From: Magnetococcales bacterium
GTDB taxonomy: Bacteria > Pseudomonadota > Magnetococcia > Magnetococcales > Magnetaquicoccaceae
Assembly (NCBI GenBank): GCA_015231915.1
Contig: JADGAR010000006.1
Span: 1-64,000, forward strand
Direction: 5' to 3'
Length of the DNA: 64,000 nt
Both the position numbers and the translations under genes were made by a program. Of the stretch, positions 50,179 through 60,892 are shown piece by piece. Each line of letters starts with the position of its first letter. Positions within the stretch are counted from its first letter, which is position 1. The notes under the pieces are model-generated. The model saw only the letters and a program-made list of their open reading frames with translations. It was not told the DNA's origin and made no database searches.

Positions 50179-52056
50179 GTGGAAATCATGGCGATCCTCG
50201 GACAAATCAAGCTGCGCACCCAAATCCTGATCATGCTCTTTCTGCCCATGGCAGTCATGATCGGCTTCGGCGGGGCCGGCATCTACGACAAACACATCCT
50301 GATGGACCGCATGGAAGCCATGAGCGGTCTTTCCAGCCTGGGCGTGCGCATCAGCGCCCTGGTCCACGAACTGCAAAAGGAACGCGGCATGAGCGCCGGA
50401 TTCCTGGGCAGCCAGGGCAAGAAATTCACCGACCAACTGCCAAAACAGCAACAGGACTCCGACGAAAAGGCCAAACTGCTGCAAACCTTCCTGACGGGAT
50501 TCGATGGCCGCGCCTACGGAGCGCAACTCAACGATTCCCTCACCAGTGGCCTGGCCAACCTGGCAAAAACTCCGGAAATGCGCAAACAGGTGCTGGCACT
50601 CTCCATCACCGGGCCGGAGGCCATCGGATTCTACACCAAAATGATCGCCGAACTGCTCAACGTGGTCGGCGCCCTGCCGAAACTCTCCTCCACCCCGGAA
50701 CTGGCCGCCATGACCGGCGGCTATGTCCATTTCCTGCTCGCCAAGGAACGGGCCGGACAGGAGCGGGCCGTCATCACCAACACCTTCGCCAAGAACGCCT
50801 TCGCCGAAGGAATGTATCCGCGCTTCATCGCCCTGGTCACCGAACAGAACGCCTACCTGGGGGTGTTCGACTCCCTGGCCAACCCGGAGCAGCGGGATTT
50901 CTACAAAACCAAAATGGCCGCACCGGCAGTGGCCGAAGTGGACAAAATGCGCGCCATCGCCATGGCCAAGGCCACCGAGGGCAAATTCGGCGTGGATCCC
51001 AACCAGTGGTTCGCCACCATCACCGACAAGATCAACCTCCTCAAGGAGGTGGAAGACCGCCTCTCTTCCGACCTGGAAAACCGCACCCGGACGCTGGGCA
51101 CCGAGGCCGCATCCTTCTTCTGGGGCTATCTGCTCTTCACCTCCATCGTGGTGGTGATCGGCGTTCTGATCGGCATGCTCGTGGCCAGGGAGATCCTGCG
51201 GCAGATGGGGGGGGAACCCTCCGAGGTGGCCTCCATGGTGTCACGCATCGCCACGGGCGAATTGAACGTCACCTTCGACTCCCGTCCCAAAACCGGCATC
51301 TATGCCGCCATGGAAACCATGGTCACCAATCTGCGCGCGACCGTCTCCACCCTCCTGGAGGTGGGCGTCAACATCGTTGCGCAAAGCAATACCACCAGCG
51401 CCGGATCGCAAACCCTCTCCCAGGGCGCCACGGAACAGGCCGCCTCCATCGAGGAGACCTCCGCCGCCATGGAGCAAATGGCCGCCAACATCCAACAAAA
51501 CACCGACAACGCCCAGACCACCGAAAAGATGGCCCGTGTCGCTGCCGACGAGGCACAAAAAAGCGGCGAGGCCGTGACGCAAGCCGTGGATGCCATGCGC
51601 CAGATCGCAAGCAAGATCAACATCATCGAGGAGATCGCCCGTCAGACCAATCTGTTGGCGCTCAACGCCGCCATCGAGGCGGCCCGCGCCGGGGAACACG
51701 GCAAAGGGTTCGCCGTGGTGGCCGCCGAGGTGAGAAAACTGGCGGAACGCAGCCAGACCGCTGCCGGCGAGATCACCCGGCTCTCCGCCACCAGCGTCCA
51801 TGTCTCGGAACAGGCGGGACAACTCCTCGCCCAACTGGTCCCCAACATAAGCAACACCGCCCAACTCGTCGCCGAGATCGCCAACGGCTCCGTGGAGCAG
51901 TCCCAGGGCGCCTCCCAGGTCAACGGCGCGATCCAGCAGCTCGATCAGGTCCTCCAGCAGAACGCCGCTTCCGCCGAGGAACTGGCGGCCACCGCCGACG
52001 ACCTCGCCTCCCAGGCCGGCACCCTGCAACAGGCGTTGGAGTTCTTCAAACTGTAA
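50179..52056 (+). CDS. Methyl-accepting chemotaxis protein with NIT-like sensor domain
   Basis: [23 protein letters not shown] (NIT-like); [40 protein letters not shown]. Confidence 0.93.
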   Translation: MEIMAILGQIKLRTQILIMLFLPMAVMIGFGGAGIYDKHILMDRMEAMSGLSSLGVRISALVHELQKERGMSAGFLGSQGKKFTDQLPKQQQDSDEKAKLLQTFLTGFDGRAYGAQLNDSLTSGLANLAKTPEMRKQVLALSITGPEAIGFYTKMIAELLNVVGALPKLSSTPELAAMTGGYVHFLLAKERAGQERAVITNTFAKNAFAEGMYPRFIALVTEQNAYLGVFDSLANPEQRDFYKTKMAAPAVAEVDKMRAIAMAKATEGKFGVDPNQWFATITDKINLLKEVEDRLSSDLENRTRTLGTEAASFFWGYLLFTSIVVVIGVLIGMLVAREILRQMGGEPSEVASMVSRIATGELNVTFDSRPKTGIYAAMETMVTNLRATVSTLLEVGVNIVAQSNTTSAGSQTLSQGATEQAASIEETSAAMEQMAANIQQNTDNAQTTEKMARVAADEAQKSGEAVTQAVDAMRQIASKINIIEEIARQTNLLALNAAIEAARAGEHGKGFAVVAAEVRKLAERSQTAAGEITRLSATSVHVSEQAGQLLAQLVPNISNTAQLVAEIANGSVEQSQGASQVNGAIQQLDQVLQQNAASAEELAATADDLASQAGTLQQALEFFKL

Positions 52057-52062
52057 ACCTCG

Positions 52063-53751
52063 ATGACGCCCCGACCCGCCACCCTGGAGGAGGTCCGCAA
52101 GGTCGCCATCGACCATTTCGCGGCGGGCAGGCCGGAAATGGCCCTGAACGCCGCTTGCGCCTGGATGGACCGGGTGTGCCCCGATCCGGTTCTGCTCAAT
52201 CTGGCCGCCGCCTGCCGCATGAACCTGGGCGAACCGGGGCTGGCCGAACAGCTGTGGCGTCAGGCGCTGCGCCTGCACCCCGCCTATGCCGAAGCATACA
52301 ACAATCTCGGCAATCTGCTGGCCGAGGCAGGCCGCACCGAAGAGGCCGAGGCCGCCTTGCGCGAGGCCCTGCGGCTCAACCCCAACTTCGCCGAGGTTTG
52401 TTACCATTTGGGGACGCTCCTGCACGGGACCGGCAGGACGGACGAGGCCCTCGCGCTCCTGGAACGGGCCGTGTCGCTCAAGCCTCATCTGGCGGCGGCC
52501 CATGACCTGCTCGGCGTGATCCTGCACCGGCGCGGACGATTGGCCGAGGCCGAGACCGCCTTTTGTCGCGCCATCGCCGCGCAACCCGCCGACGCGACGC
52601 CCTGCCAGAACCTCGCCATCCTCCTGCACGAACAGGAACGCTACGCCGAAGCCGAGGCCGTATTGCAAGACGCCTTGACCCGACACCCGGATCAGGCGGA
52701 TCTGCACAACCTCCATGGCTGCGTGCTGCGCGAACTCGACCGTCAACCGGAAGCGGAGGCAGCCTTCGTGAGGGCGTTGAGGCCGGGTCATGCGGAGGCT
52801 TATTGGCATCTGGGCATGCTCCTGCTCTCCCAGGGCCGCTTCGCGCAAGGATGGCCCTGCTACGAAGCCCGTTTTCACCTCGATCCGGCCAAGGGGGGGG
52901 TGCGGCTCGCCACCCCGCCCTTGCCCCTCTGGCAGGGGGAGGATCCGACCGGCAGGGATTTTCTGATTCTGGCGGAACAAGGGTGCGGGGATCAGATCCA
53001 ATTCTGTCGCTACGTGCCGTGGCTGCTCGAACAAGGCGCGCGCCACATCACCCTGGTCTGCCATCCCTCGCTGGAGCGATTGCTGCGCTCCCTGGCCGAT
53101 CCAGGGCGGTTGACGGTCACCTGCCACGCCCCGGAGCACCCGGAACACGATTATTACACCCCCCTGCTCTCCCTGCCCCGGTGGTTTGACGCCATTCCCG
53201 CCCACCTGCCCTATCTGGCCCCGCCGCCTCAGCTTGCCGAGGCGTGGGGAGAACGCCTCGGCCCCAGACGAGGGTTCCGGGTGGGGCTGGTCTGGCGGGG
53301 CAATCCGGCCTTGCGCCATGACGCCAAACGCAGCCTGCCGGGTCTGGCGGTGCTGGCCCCTTTGTGGGAGATCCCGGGAGTGGCGTTCTTCTCCCTGCAA
53401 AAAGGTCCCAGCGAGGAGGAGGCGCGCACCCCGCCGCCGGGTCAGCCCTTGCATTGCATGGCCGAGGCCCTCCATGATTTCGCGGACACGGCGGCGTTGC
53501 TCGCCCATCTGGACCTGGTGATCGGCGTCGATACCGCTGTGCTCCATCTGGCCGGGGCCATGAACACACCCTGCCGGCTGTTGCTGCATGCCGGGGTGAC
53601 CGATTGGCGCTGGCAACAACAACGTTGCGACTCGCCCTGGTATCCGGAGGCAATGCGCATTTTCCGCCAGACCGCGCCCGGCGACTGGGCGGGAGTGGTG
53701 CGATTGGTGAAAAACAATGTGATGCAAACCATGACGGGAGGTGTCTCATGA
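52063..53751 (+). CDS. TPR protein with C-terminal glycosyltransferase (GT9/heptosyltransferase-like) domain
   Basis: TPR units in first ~300 aa; RVGLVWRGNPALRHDAKRSLPGLAVLAPL...LVIGVDTAVLHLAGAMNTP. Confidence 0.85.
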   Translation: MTPRPATLEEVRKVAIDHFAAGRPEMALNAACAWMDRVCPDPVLLNLAAACRMNLGEPGLAEQLWRQALRLHPAYAEAYNNLGNLLAEAGRTEEAEAALREALRLNPNFAEVCYHLGTLLHGTGRTDEALALLERAVSLKPHLAAAHDLLGVILHRRGRLAEAETAFCRAIAAQPADATPCQNLAILLHEQERYAEAEAVLQDALTRHPDQADLHNLHGCVLRELDRQPEAEAAFVRALRPGHAEAYWHLGMLLLSQGRFAQGWPCYEARFHLDPAKGGVRLATPPLPLWQGEDPTGRDFLILAEQGCGDQIQFCRYVPWLLEQGARHITLVCHPSLERLLRSLADPGRLTVTCHAPEHPEHDYYTPLLSLPRWFDAIPAHLPYLAPPPQLAEAWGERLGPRRGFRVGLVWRGNPALRHDAKRSLPGLAVLAPLWEIPGVAFFSLQKGPSEEEARTPPPGQPLHCMAEALHDFADTAALLAHLDLVIGVDTAVLHLAGAMNTPCRLLLHAGVTDWRWQQQRCDSPWYPEAMRIFRQTAPGDWAGVVRLVKNNVMQTMTGGVS

Positions 53752-54344
53752 GCGAGGAGTGGATCGCCGCAGCCCGGCAGGAAGGACCGCACGCCTTGTA
53801 CCTGCTCGGCGGAAAATACCGCGACGGCATCGGCACGGCCAGAAATCCCGAACGGGCGCTGCGCTGTTTTCAACTGGCTGCGGAGCTGGGCGACGCCTAT
53901 GCCCAGAACAGCCTGGCATGCCTCTACCGGGACGGGGACGGCGTACCGACAGATGGCCTGGAGGCGGTTCGCTGGTTCCGCATGGCCGCCGACCAGGGGG
54001 ATCTCTACGCCCGGCTCAATCTTGGACAGATGCTGCGCGACGGGGACGGGGTACCCGAGGACCAGGCCGAGGCGGCCAGACATCTGCTCCAGGCGGCCCG
54101 GCAAGGGGACGGTTATGCCATGTACCACATCGGCCTGATGTATCATCGCGGCCAGGGTCTGCCGCAAGACGACCTGCAGGCCTTGCTCTGGCTGGAGAGG
54201 GCCGTTGCGCAACACTATCCGGATGCCCAGCCGGATCGGGACCGCCTCGCCTGCCTCATCCCCCCGGAGCGTCTCGACGCAACCATCCGCATGGCGCGCG
54301 ACTGGCAACCGGACCCCGTTGCATCATGCTCCGCCCCCTCCTGA
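53748..54344 (+). CDS. SEL1-like repeat protein
   Basis: GTARNPERALRCFQLAAELGDAYAQNSLACLYRDGDGVPTDGLEAVRWFRMAADQGD; ATGA overlap. Confidence 0.88.
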   Translation: MSEEWIAAARQEGPHALYLLGGKYRDGIGTARNPERALRCFQLAAELGDAYAQNSLACLYRDGDGVPTDGLEAVRWFRMAADQGDLYARLNLGQMLRDGDGVPEDQAEAARHLLQAARQGDGYAMYHIGLMYHRGQGLPQDDLQALLWLERAVAQHYPDAQPDRDRLACLIPPERLDATIRMARDWQPDPVASCSAPS

Positions 54345-56605
54345 TCGCGCTGCCGATCCTGGCCTGCCTGTTGCCCGGCGCGGCCTGGCCGGTGACCATC
54401 GACATGGGCGTGGATGCCGCCACCCGGCAGCGTTTCACGGCGCGGGACTGGCGGGATCAGCAACGCGACTGGCTGATGCTGGGCGCCCTGCTCATGGACA
54501 AGACCCTCCCCGCCGCCACGCTCCAACGGGAACTCACCGCCATGCCCACACTGCGCCTGGGGTATCTGCGCTCCCTGGGGGATTGGGAATTCGGCGTCAC
54601 CAGGGAGCGATCCCTCGACGCTCACACCCTGCTGGCCCTGCTCCCCGCCGGTCTCGATGCGCAGCAGCGTCAGAATCTGCTGGCGGGCATGGCCGACCGG
54701 CACCGTCTGCGTGTTGGCGTTGTCCCGAAGGTGGTGCGCCCCTTCGTCTACCGCCTCGCGGACGACCATTCCGCCACCCTGATCCGGGAAGAGGAGGCAG
54801 CGGGAGACGCACTCTTCACCACCGCCAGCGGCTACCGGGAACGCACCGTCGCAACCCTTGCCGACCTGGAGGGGTTTCTGCGCGACACGGACCTCCTGTC
54901 GGGTCTGGCCCTGGAGCGGGATGGCCGGGTGCGGCTCATGGGGCGCAAACTCCTCGCCGCCTCCCGCCTGGGGGTGAACCCGGAGGATGTGGCAGCCCTG
55001 TGGCAGGCCGAACGCGCCCTGCGCGACGACCAGAAAGCGGGCATGGGTTTCTCCCTGGAACCGGTGTTCGACCACGAGACGCTGCCCCGCTTCTTCCGGG
55101 AACGCCTGGCACCATTGCTGCGCCACATGGTGCTCACGGAGCCGGAACAGGCCATGGTGGAGACCGAAGCGGCCTTGCGTCGCCAGGAGACCGATCGTCT
55201 GTTCGAATTATGGAACAAAATCGAAAACCAGGGCGCGGATTCGCCTGTGCCGGACGATGCCCTGGCGATCCGGTTTCTGGAGTTCCTCGCTGCCTGCGCC
55301 GACAGGCCGGTGGAGAGCGCCCGGAACCCGGAACGGGTGGCCCGTTTCCGGCAGACGGTGCGCGACGCGGGATGGGGACGCTTCGTCCGGGAGATGGCCT
55401 CCTGCACGGTGCTGAAAAACCGTTTCCAGTACGCGCGCTACGATGGCAACCTGCAGGGAACCGGCGTGGGCATGACCCTGTTTCTGACCGATCTGCTGGC
55501 CAAATTGTGGGGCATGGACGACGGATCCCTGGCCCCGGTACGGGAGATCGACGGTTTCGTGCCGATCCCGCGTGTGGCGGTGTCGCCTTTGTTCTGGAAG
55601 GAGATGGAGACGCGGCCCGACACCCGCCTGTGGTTTGGACCGCGCCGTTCCGGGTATGCTGCGGGTCAGGAGGAACTGCGGCTGGCAGGGAGCACGACCC
55701 GGGTGCATGCCGCCTCCTCGGATCCCTTGCGCCCTGGGCGGGAGGAGGCAGCCAACGCCGCCACGGCGGCCTTTTTGGGATGGTGGAACGACCATTACGA
55801 CGAGGTGGCCCATTACGAACCGGAATTCCAGCGTCTCGACGCCATCATGCGCTGGAGCCTGGCGCTGGGCTGGCTCGCGCAACGCCAGGCCTCGGAACGG
55901 CTGGGATTCCTGGCGCAGGTTGCGGTGGACCGTTCCGCCTGGTTTCCGGACTGGGCCAGGGGACAACCCCGTTTTCCCCAGCCTCCCGAGGCGCGGGTGG
56001 CCTTCTTTGCACGCGGTCACCGGGGGATCGACACGGAGAGTTTTCCTGTTTTGCAATCCGCGCCTTACGCCCAGGGGGGGGGATGGCGGTTTCTTCACGG
56101 CGGGGTATCGCTGGGAGACCGCAGCGATTTCGCGCCTTCTTCCGGCGAATGGAGCGACCCGGCTCCCCCCGACCCACTGCGCAGCCCCGTGGAGGAGATC
56201 GCCCCCCGCGCGGTCCCCCCCACCGCGCTGTTGGCAACAGACCCCCCCTGGCTGGAAAACCGGGTCGGCGACCTGCCGGTGGGCCGTTTGCGCATCGAGA
56301 GCACCACTTCAGAAACGTTGCGGATGGTCTGGGAAAGCCGGGAGTGGCTGTGGGGTCAGGACCTGGCCCGCCGCCTCGGCCTGCCGGGCGATCCCGCCGA
56401 ATGGATGCGTTCCTGGCCGGAACTGGCCGAGTTCACTGCTTTGGATTGCCGGCGCTGTTATCTCGTCCGGATGCGGGACGCCTCACGCTGGCTGCGCCTT
56501 GCGCCGGAGCCTCCTGCCGCCGATGGGGCATGGGATGGCCGGGTGGCCGATCCCGCCGGGGAGGTGGTGCGCATGGTCTGGCTGGACGAAACGGGAGCCC
56601 GTTGA
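54326..56605 (+). CDS. Large secreted protein of unknown function (759 aa)
   Basis: Signal peptide MLRPLLIALPILACLLPGAAWP; open frame without recognised domain, flanked by SEL1 genes. Confidence 0.75.
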   Translation: MLRPLLIALPILACLLPGAAWPVTIDMGVDAATRQRFTARDWRDQQRDWLMLGALLMDKTLPAATLQRELTAMPTLRLGYLRSLGDWEFGVTRERSLDAHTLLALLPAGLDAQQRQNLLAGMADRHRLRVGVVPKVVRPFVYRLADDHSATLIREEEAAGDALFTTASGYRERTVATLADLEGFLRDTDLLSGLALERDGRVRLMGRKLLAASRLGVNPEDVAALWQAERALRDDQKAGMGFSLEPVFDHETLPRFFRERLAPLLRHMVLTEPEQAMVETEAALRRQETDRLFELWNKIENQGADSPVPDDALAIRFLEFLAACADRPVESARNPERVARFRQTVRDAGWGRFVREMASCTVLKNRFQYARYDGNLQGTGVGMTLFLTDLLAKLWGMDDGSLAPVREIDGFVPIPRVAVSPLFWKEMETRPDTRLWFGPRRSGYAAGQEELRLAGSTTRVHAASSDPLRPGREEAANAATAAFLGWWNDHYDEVAHYEPEFQRLDAIMRWSLALGWLAQRQASERLGFLAQVAVDRSAWFPDWARGQPRFPQPPEARVAFFARGHRGIDTESFPVLQSAPYAQGGGWRFLHGGVSLGDRSDFAPSSGEWSDPAPPDPLRSPVEEIAPRAVPPTALLATDPPWLENRVGDLPVGRLRIESTTSETLRMVWESREWLWGQDLARRLGLPGDPAEWMRSWPELAEFTALDCRRCYLVRMRDASRWLRLAPEPPAADGAWDGRVADPAGEVVRMVWLDETGAR

Positions 56606-56734
56606 TGCCCTGTTCCCGGAGGCAGGCAATTCCCATTGCGCAGACGAGCCGGGCGCAATAAAATCCTGCTCATGCCCGACGCCGCTACCGGACAGGGACG
56701 ACGCGGATCCTCCCTCTCCAAAGGTCCAGCCGCA

Positions 56735-57322
56735 ATGAACAGACCCGCAACACCCTGCACCCCGCGCCTCCTTGCCTGCACCCTCCTGATCCTTCACGGC
56801 ATCAGCCAGCCGCACTCCTCCTGGGCCGAAAAGCCGCCCCCCCTCCCTCCTTCGCTGAGCACGGAACAGAATCCGGAGGCCGATTCCCGCATGGGCCACA
56901 AAAAATTTCGGGAGGGAAATTATCAGCAGGCCATGATCTACCTGCGCTATGCGGAAAAAGATGGCGATCTGGAAGCGGCCTACCTGATCGGCTTGATGTA
57001 CTACAAGGGCCTGGGGATGCAACAGCCCGATCTCAACGAGGCGCGCAAATGGCTGATCAAGGCCGCATGGGGGAAAAACATCCATGCCCAGATCCTGGTG
57101 GGGGGGATGTTCGAATCCGGCACCGGTGTCACCAAGGACATCAAGAATGCCATCAAATGGTATGGCAGGGCTGCCCGACTGGGCAGTCGCGAGGCAGCGA
57201 CCATCATGGCGCGACTAAAAATCACCCATCCTGATCTTGTCAACGAACATCTCAAACATTGCACACCAAGGCCCCATGAGGGGATCATTCCCCAGATCAA
57301 AAAATTCTTCTACGGATGTTGA
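56735..57322 (+). CDS. Secreted SEL1-like repeat protein
   Basis: MNRPATPCTPRLLACTLLILHGISQPHSSWAE; GDLEAAYLIGLMYYKGLGMQQPDLNEARKWLIKAA. Confidence 0.8.
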   Translation: MNRPATPCTPRLLACTLLILHGISQPHSSWAEKPPPLPPSLSTEQNPEADSRMGHKKFREGNYQQAMIYLRYAEKDGDLEAAYLIGLMYYKGLGMQQPDLNEARKWLIKAAWGKNIHAQILVGGMFESGTGVTKDIKNAIKWYGRAARLGSREAATIMARLKITHPDLVNEHLKHCTPRPHEGIIPQIKKFFYGC

Positions 57323-57334
57323 TCCCCGTCGCCC

Positions 57335-58399
57335 TCAGGCCGCAAACACTTCCGGATAGTCCCGGCAAGCCTGCCGAAAATCCCCCATGCGACCGATGTC
57401 CATCCAGTAATCCAGAAACGGAAACGCCGCCGTGACCTCGCCCTGCTTGATGATGCGCTGAAACAGCGTCGGCATGTCGAAATACTGTCCGTGGGGAATC
57501 AGGGAGAGCACCTCCGGATCCAGGAGATAAATTCCGGCATTGACGAAATACTCCTGCACCGGTTTCTCCTCGATGGTCAACAGCCGGTGGTTGTCGAGAC
57601 GCACCACCCCATACGGCACGGTCTGCTCCACCTTGCGCACGCACAGGGTGGCGCGGGATTGATGCTCCAGATGAAAATCCAGCACGTGCTGAAAGTTGAT
57701 CCGGGTCAACAGGTCGCCGTTCATGACGAAAAAGGGTTTTTCCGGAGGCTCCGGCAGCAAGGAAAGGGAACCCGCCGTGCCCAGCCGACCGTTCTCCTCC
57801 AGGTATTCGATCTCCACGCCCCAGGCGGCACCATCGCCGAAATACTCCTTGATCATCTCCTTGCGGTAATTGACCGACAGGAAGAACCTGCGGAAACCAT
57901 GGGCGATGAAGCTTTCCAGGATCACCTCCAGAATCGGCTTGGAACCCACCTTGAGCAACGGTTTGGGCACCATGTCGGTCAGCGGGGAGAGACGCGAGCC
58001 AAGCCCGCCGGCCATCAACGTCACCCAGTTGTCCCGCGGCATGGGGGTGGCGAGGTTGTGCATCGTCTCCAGACCCACCACGGCGCCGTCGTCATCCAGG
58101 ATCGGCATATGTTCGATGGTCTTGAGGTTCATCATCGCCAGGATGCGCTCCCTGGAATCCGCCTTGCGGGCAAAGGTGGGCGTGGCGTTCATGATGTTCA
58201 TAACCGGCTCCTTCATGTCTATCCGTTTCAGCAGGGCGCGGCGCACATCCCCATCGGTCACCACGCCTTGCAAACGACGGTCGGCATCGGTCACCAGCGC
58301 CAGACGCAGCGCCCCTTTGTCTATCACGCGAATCGCATCCAGGACCGTGGTTTCGGGCCGGATCAGAATGTGTTGCCAGCGTTCCCGAGTCAGAGTCAT
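57335..58399 (-). CDS. CBS-domain sugar-1-phosphate nucleotidyltransferase (PtmE-like)
   Basis: CBS pair at N-terminus; LMAGGLGSRLSPLTDMVPKPLLKVGSKPILEVIL; PFFVMNGDLLT. Confidence 0.85.
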   Translation of the reverse strand: MTLTRERWQHILIRPETTVLDAIRVIDKGALRLALVTDADRRLQGVVTDGDVRRALLKRIDMKEPVMNIMNATPTFARKADSRERILAMMNLKTIEHMPILDDDGAVVGLETMHNLATPMPRDNWVTLMAGGLGSRLSPLTDMVPKPLLKVGSKPILEVILESFIAHGFRRFFLSVNYRKEMIKEYFGDGAAWGVEIEYLEENGRLGTAGSLSLLPEPPEKPFFVMNGDLLTRINFQHVLDFHLEHQSRATLCVRKVEQTVPYGVVRLDNHRLLTIEEKPVQEYFVNAGIYLLDPEVLSLIPHGQYFDMPTLFQRIIKQGEVTAAFPFLDYWMDIGRMGDFRQACRDYPEVFAA

Positions 58400-58519
58400 C
58401 TTTCACAGTCTCCCTTCACGCACGCATCGTCATGCCGATCTTCCCCGCCAGGCGGGGGCTGTTTTTACGATTGCAAAAAGAAGACCATGTTATTAATTAA
58501 ATAAAATCAATAAAATAAT

Positions 58520-59683
58520 TCAAAAATTCCCCTCGGCAAAAAGGGACAGCACGGCAGAAACGACCCGGTCCTGATCTGCCTCGGCAAGACCGGAAGCACA
58601 CGGCAGGGTCACGATCCGCTGCCAAAGGGAGTCGCTCACCGGCTGCGGGGTGCGGGGCGCCTCCCGATAGGGCGCCTGCAAATGGACCGGCTTCCAGAAA
58701 GGCCGGGCATCGATCCCGGCTTGGCACAAAGCGGCGCGCACCCTGCCGGGCAGCTCCGCATCCGTGGCGCGCAGCAAAAAACCGGAAAACCAGCAGGCGC
58801 TCTCGCTCTCGCCGGGAGCGGGAAAGGGCAGCACGCCGGACAGACCGGCGAAGGCGCGGTCATAACGGGCGCGAATGCGCCGCTTGGCCGCCACCAGTTG
58901 CTCCAGACGCTCCATCTGGGCGCATCCCACGGCGGCCTGCAGATTGGTCATGCGGTAGTTGAACCCCACCCGGTCATGCTCGTAGTCGGCGCCCAGCCGC
59001 GCCGTGGTGGTGAGATGGCGCACCAGGGCCAGCAACTCCGGATCGTCGCCGGTCACGGCCCCACCCCCGCCACAGGTGACGGTCTTGTTGCCGTTGAAGG
59101 AAAAGACCGTCAAATCGGCCCCCAGGGCCGCCACGGGCCGGCCATGCCGGGTGGCCCCCAAGGCGGCGGCGGCATCGGCGATCACCGGCAGCCCCCGGCC
59201 CCGCGCCGCCGGGACGATCGTCTCCATGGCCGCAGGCAGACCCAGGGTATGCACGGCCATCACCGCCGCCACCCGCCGCCCGCTGGCCGCATGGATCACC
59301 TGCCCCCCGCGCGTGACGGTCTGGCGCTCCAGAGACTCCTCCAACAGGTTGCACGAGAGATTCCAACTCGCCTGGTCCACATCCAGCAGCCAGGGCGAGG
59401 CGCCGCAATGGGCCACCGCATTGGCGCTGGCGATGAAGGTCAACGACGGCACGATCACCAGGTCGTCCCGGCCCACCCCCAAGGCGGTCAGGGCCGCGTG
59501 CAGCCCGCAGGTTCCGGAGGAGACCGCCACCGCGTGACGCGCCCCGCTCGCTTGCGCCACCATCGCCTCGAAACGGTCCACGAACGGTCCCACCGACGAC
59601 ACGAAGGTCGAACGGATGCATTCGGCCAGATAGGCGGCCTCGTTGCCGGTCAAATCCGGCACCGCCAGGGGAATCCGGGTCAT
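58520..59683 (-). CDS. DegT/DnrJ/EryC1/StrS aminotransferase (LegC-like)
   Basis: MTRIPLAVPDLTGNEAAYLAECIRSTFVSSVGPFVDRFE; SSGTCGLHAALTALGV; FSFNGNKTVTCGGGGAV. Confidence 0.88.
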   Translation of the reverse strand: MTRIPLAVPDLTGNEAAYLAECIRSTFVSSVGPFVDRFEAMVAQASGARHAVAVSSGTCGLHAALTALGVGRDDLVIVPSLTFIASANAVAHCGASPWLLDVDQASWNLSCNLLEESLERQTVTRGGQVIHAASGRRVAAVMAVHTLGLPAAMETIVPAARGRGLPVIADAAAALGATRHGRPVAALGADLTVFSFNGNKTVTCGGGGAVTGDDPELLALVRHLTTTARLGADYEHDRVGFNYRMTNLQAAVGCAQMERLEQLVAAKRRIRARYDRAFAGLSGVLPFPAPGESESACWFSGFLLRATDAELPGRVRAALCQAGIDARPFWKPVHLQAPYREAPRTPQPVSDSLWQRIVTLPCASGLAEADQDRVVSAVLSLFAEGNF

Positions 59684-59692
59684 GGGGCGATC

Positions 59693-60892
59693 CTACATCT
59701 TGCCGTCCAGGTCACGGCCCGTGTCCAGATGGGCCAGGGTGGGCACCGCCTGTTGCAGCGCGGAGACCATCTCCTCCATGCGCCAGCGGGGTGCCTCGCG
59801 CATCTGCCGCATGCCCACCAGAAATCTCGCCAGCGCCTCATCCTGGCCGGCCAGCGCCCTGGTGACGACGCCGACACGCGCAAAACGTCCCCAATCCACC
59901 TCTTCCCCAGGGGCGTGAAACTCCTCTTCCTCTTTTTCGCCGGAGGTATCGCTGCCGGAAAAACGACAAGGCCACTCCCGGCAACCGGGGGCCATGGAAC
60001 CGGCGAAAAGACGTGCCTCCTCGTCCGATTCGAAGCAGCGCGGACGATAGCCATGCTCTTCCAGAAAGATCTCGGCGATGCGGGCGAACGTGACCAGATC
60101 GACGCCCCTGTCCAGTTTCGGCAGGTAGATCTCCCGGTTGCCCCCGCTGGCCAGGGCCAACAGACAGAGCTGACCGGCCTCCTCGTGGGAGATGAAATAA
60201 CGCCGCACATCCAGCGGCGCGGCGAGGGGCTGCCGTTTCTCCAGACGCCGGACAAAGCCGTGCAACAGGCTCCCGTCGGAAAAGGCCACGTTGGCGAACC
60301 GGGAGCTGACCGCCGTCACATCCCCGGACCAGCGCCACATCACCCGCTCCATCAACGCCTTGCTCGCTCCCATGAGATTGACCGGATTGACCGCCTTGTC
60401 CGACGAGACCGAAAAGAACTTCCCTGGCGGTCGCACCGCCAATACCGCCAGCAGTTCATCCAGGGCCAGGATGTTGACATGCAGCATGCGCATCAGGGTG
60501 AAGGGATCCCGCTCGGCCCGCACATGCTTGAGGGCGGCAAAGTTCACCACCAGGTCGAACGGCTTTTGCGCGGCCCAGAAATGCTCGAACTCCACGCTCC
60601 CCAGGGCGATGGCGCTGGTGGCGAAATCGTCGGGAAGTCTCGCATCGGCGGCCCGCAACTCCCGCACCAGCTCCACCAGGTTGTTCTCGCCGGGATCCAC
60701 CAGCCGCAACCCCCCCAGCGGATAACGGGCCGCCACCCGCACGAAGGCCGCCCCGATGGAGCCTGCCGCGCCGATCACCAGCATCCGCGCGCCGCGCAAA
60801 TGCCCGGCGATCTGGGCCGCCTGTGCCTCCATGTCCGCCTGGAACAAAGACTCCTCCCGGCCCAGGATCCTGCGCAAGATCGCCGGGGTCAT
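59693..60892 (-). CDS. NAD-dependent nucleotide-sugar epimerase/dehydratase (Polysacc_synt_2-like)
   Basis: MLVIGAAGSIGAAFVRVAA; VVNFAALKHVRAERDPFTLMRMLHVNI; FFSVSSDKAVNPVNLMGASKALMERV. Confidence 0.88.
   Translation of the reverse strand: MTPAILRRILGREESLFQADMEAQAAQIAGHLRGARMLVIGAAGSIGAAFVRVAARYPLGGLRLVDPGENNLVELVRELRAADARLPDDFATSAIALGSVEFEHFWAAQKPFDLVVNFAALKHVRAERDPFTLMRMLHVNILALDELLAVLAVRPPGKFFSVSSDKAVNPVNLMGASKALMERVMWRWSGDVTAVSSRFANVAFSDGSLLHGFVRRLEKRQPLAAPLDVRRYFISHEEAGQLCLLALASGGNREIYLPKLDRGVDLVTFARIAEIFLEEHGYRPRCFESDEEARLFAGSMAPGCREWPCRFSGSDTSGEKEEEEFHAPGEEVDWGRFARVGVVTRALAGQDEALARFLVGMRQMREAPRWRMEEMVSALQQAVPTLAHLDTGRDLDGKM

Noticed and set aside
51241-53727. 828-aa minus-strand ORF
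   Set aside because: Antisense to the NIT-MCP and TPR-glycosyltransferase genes.
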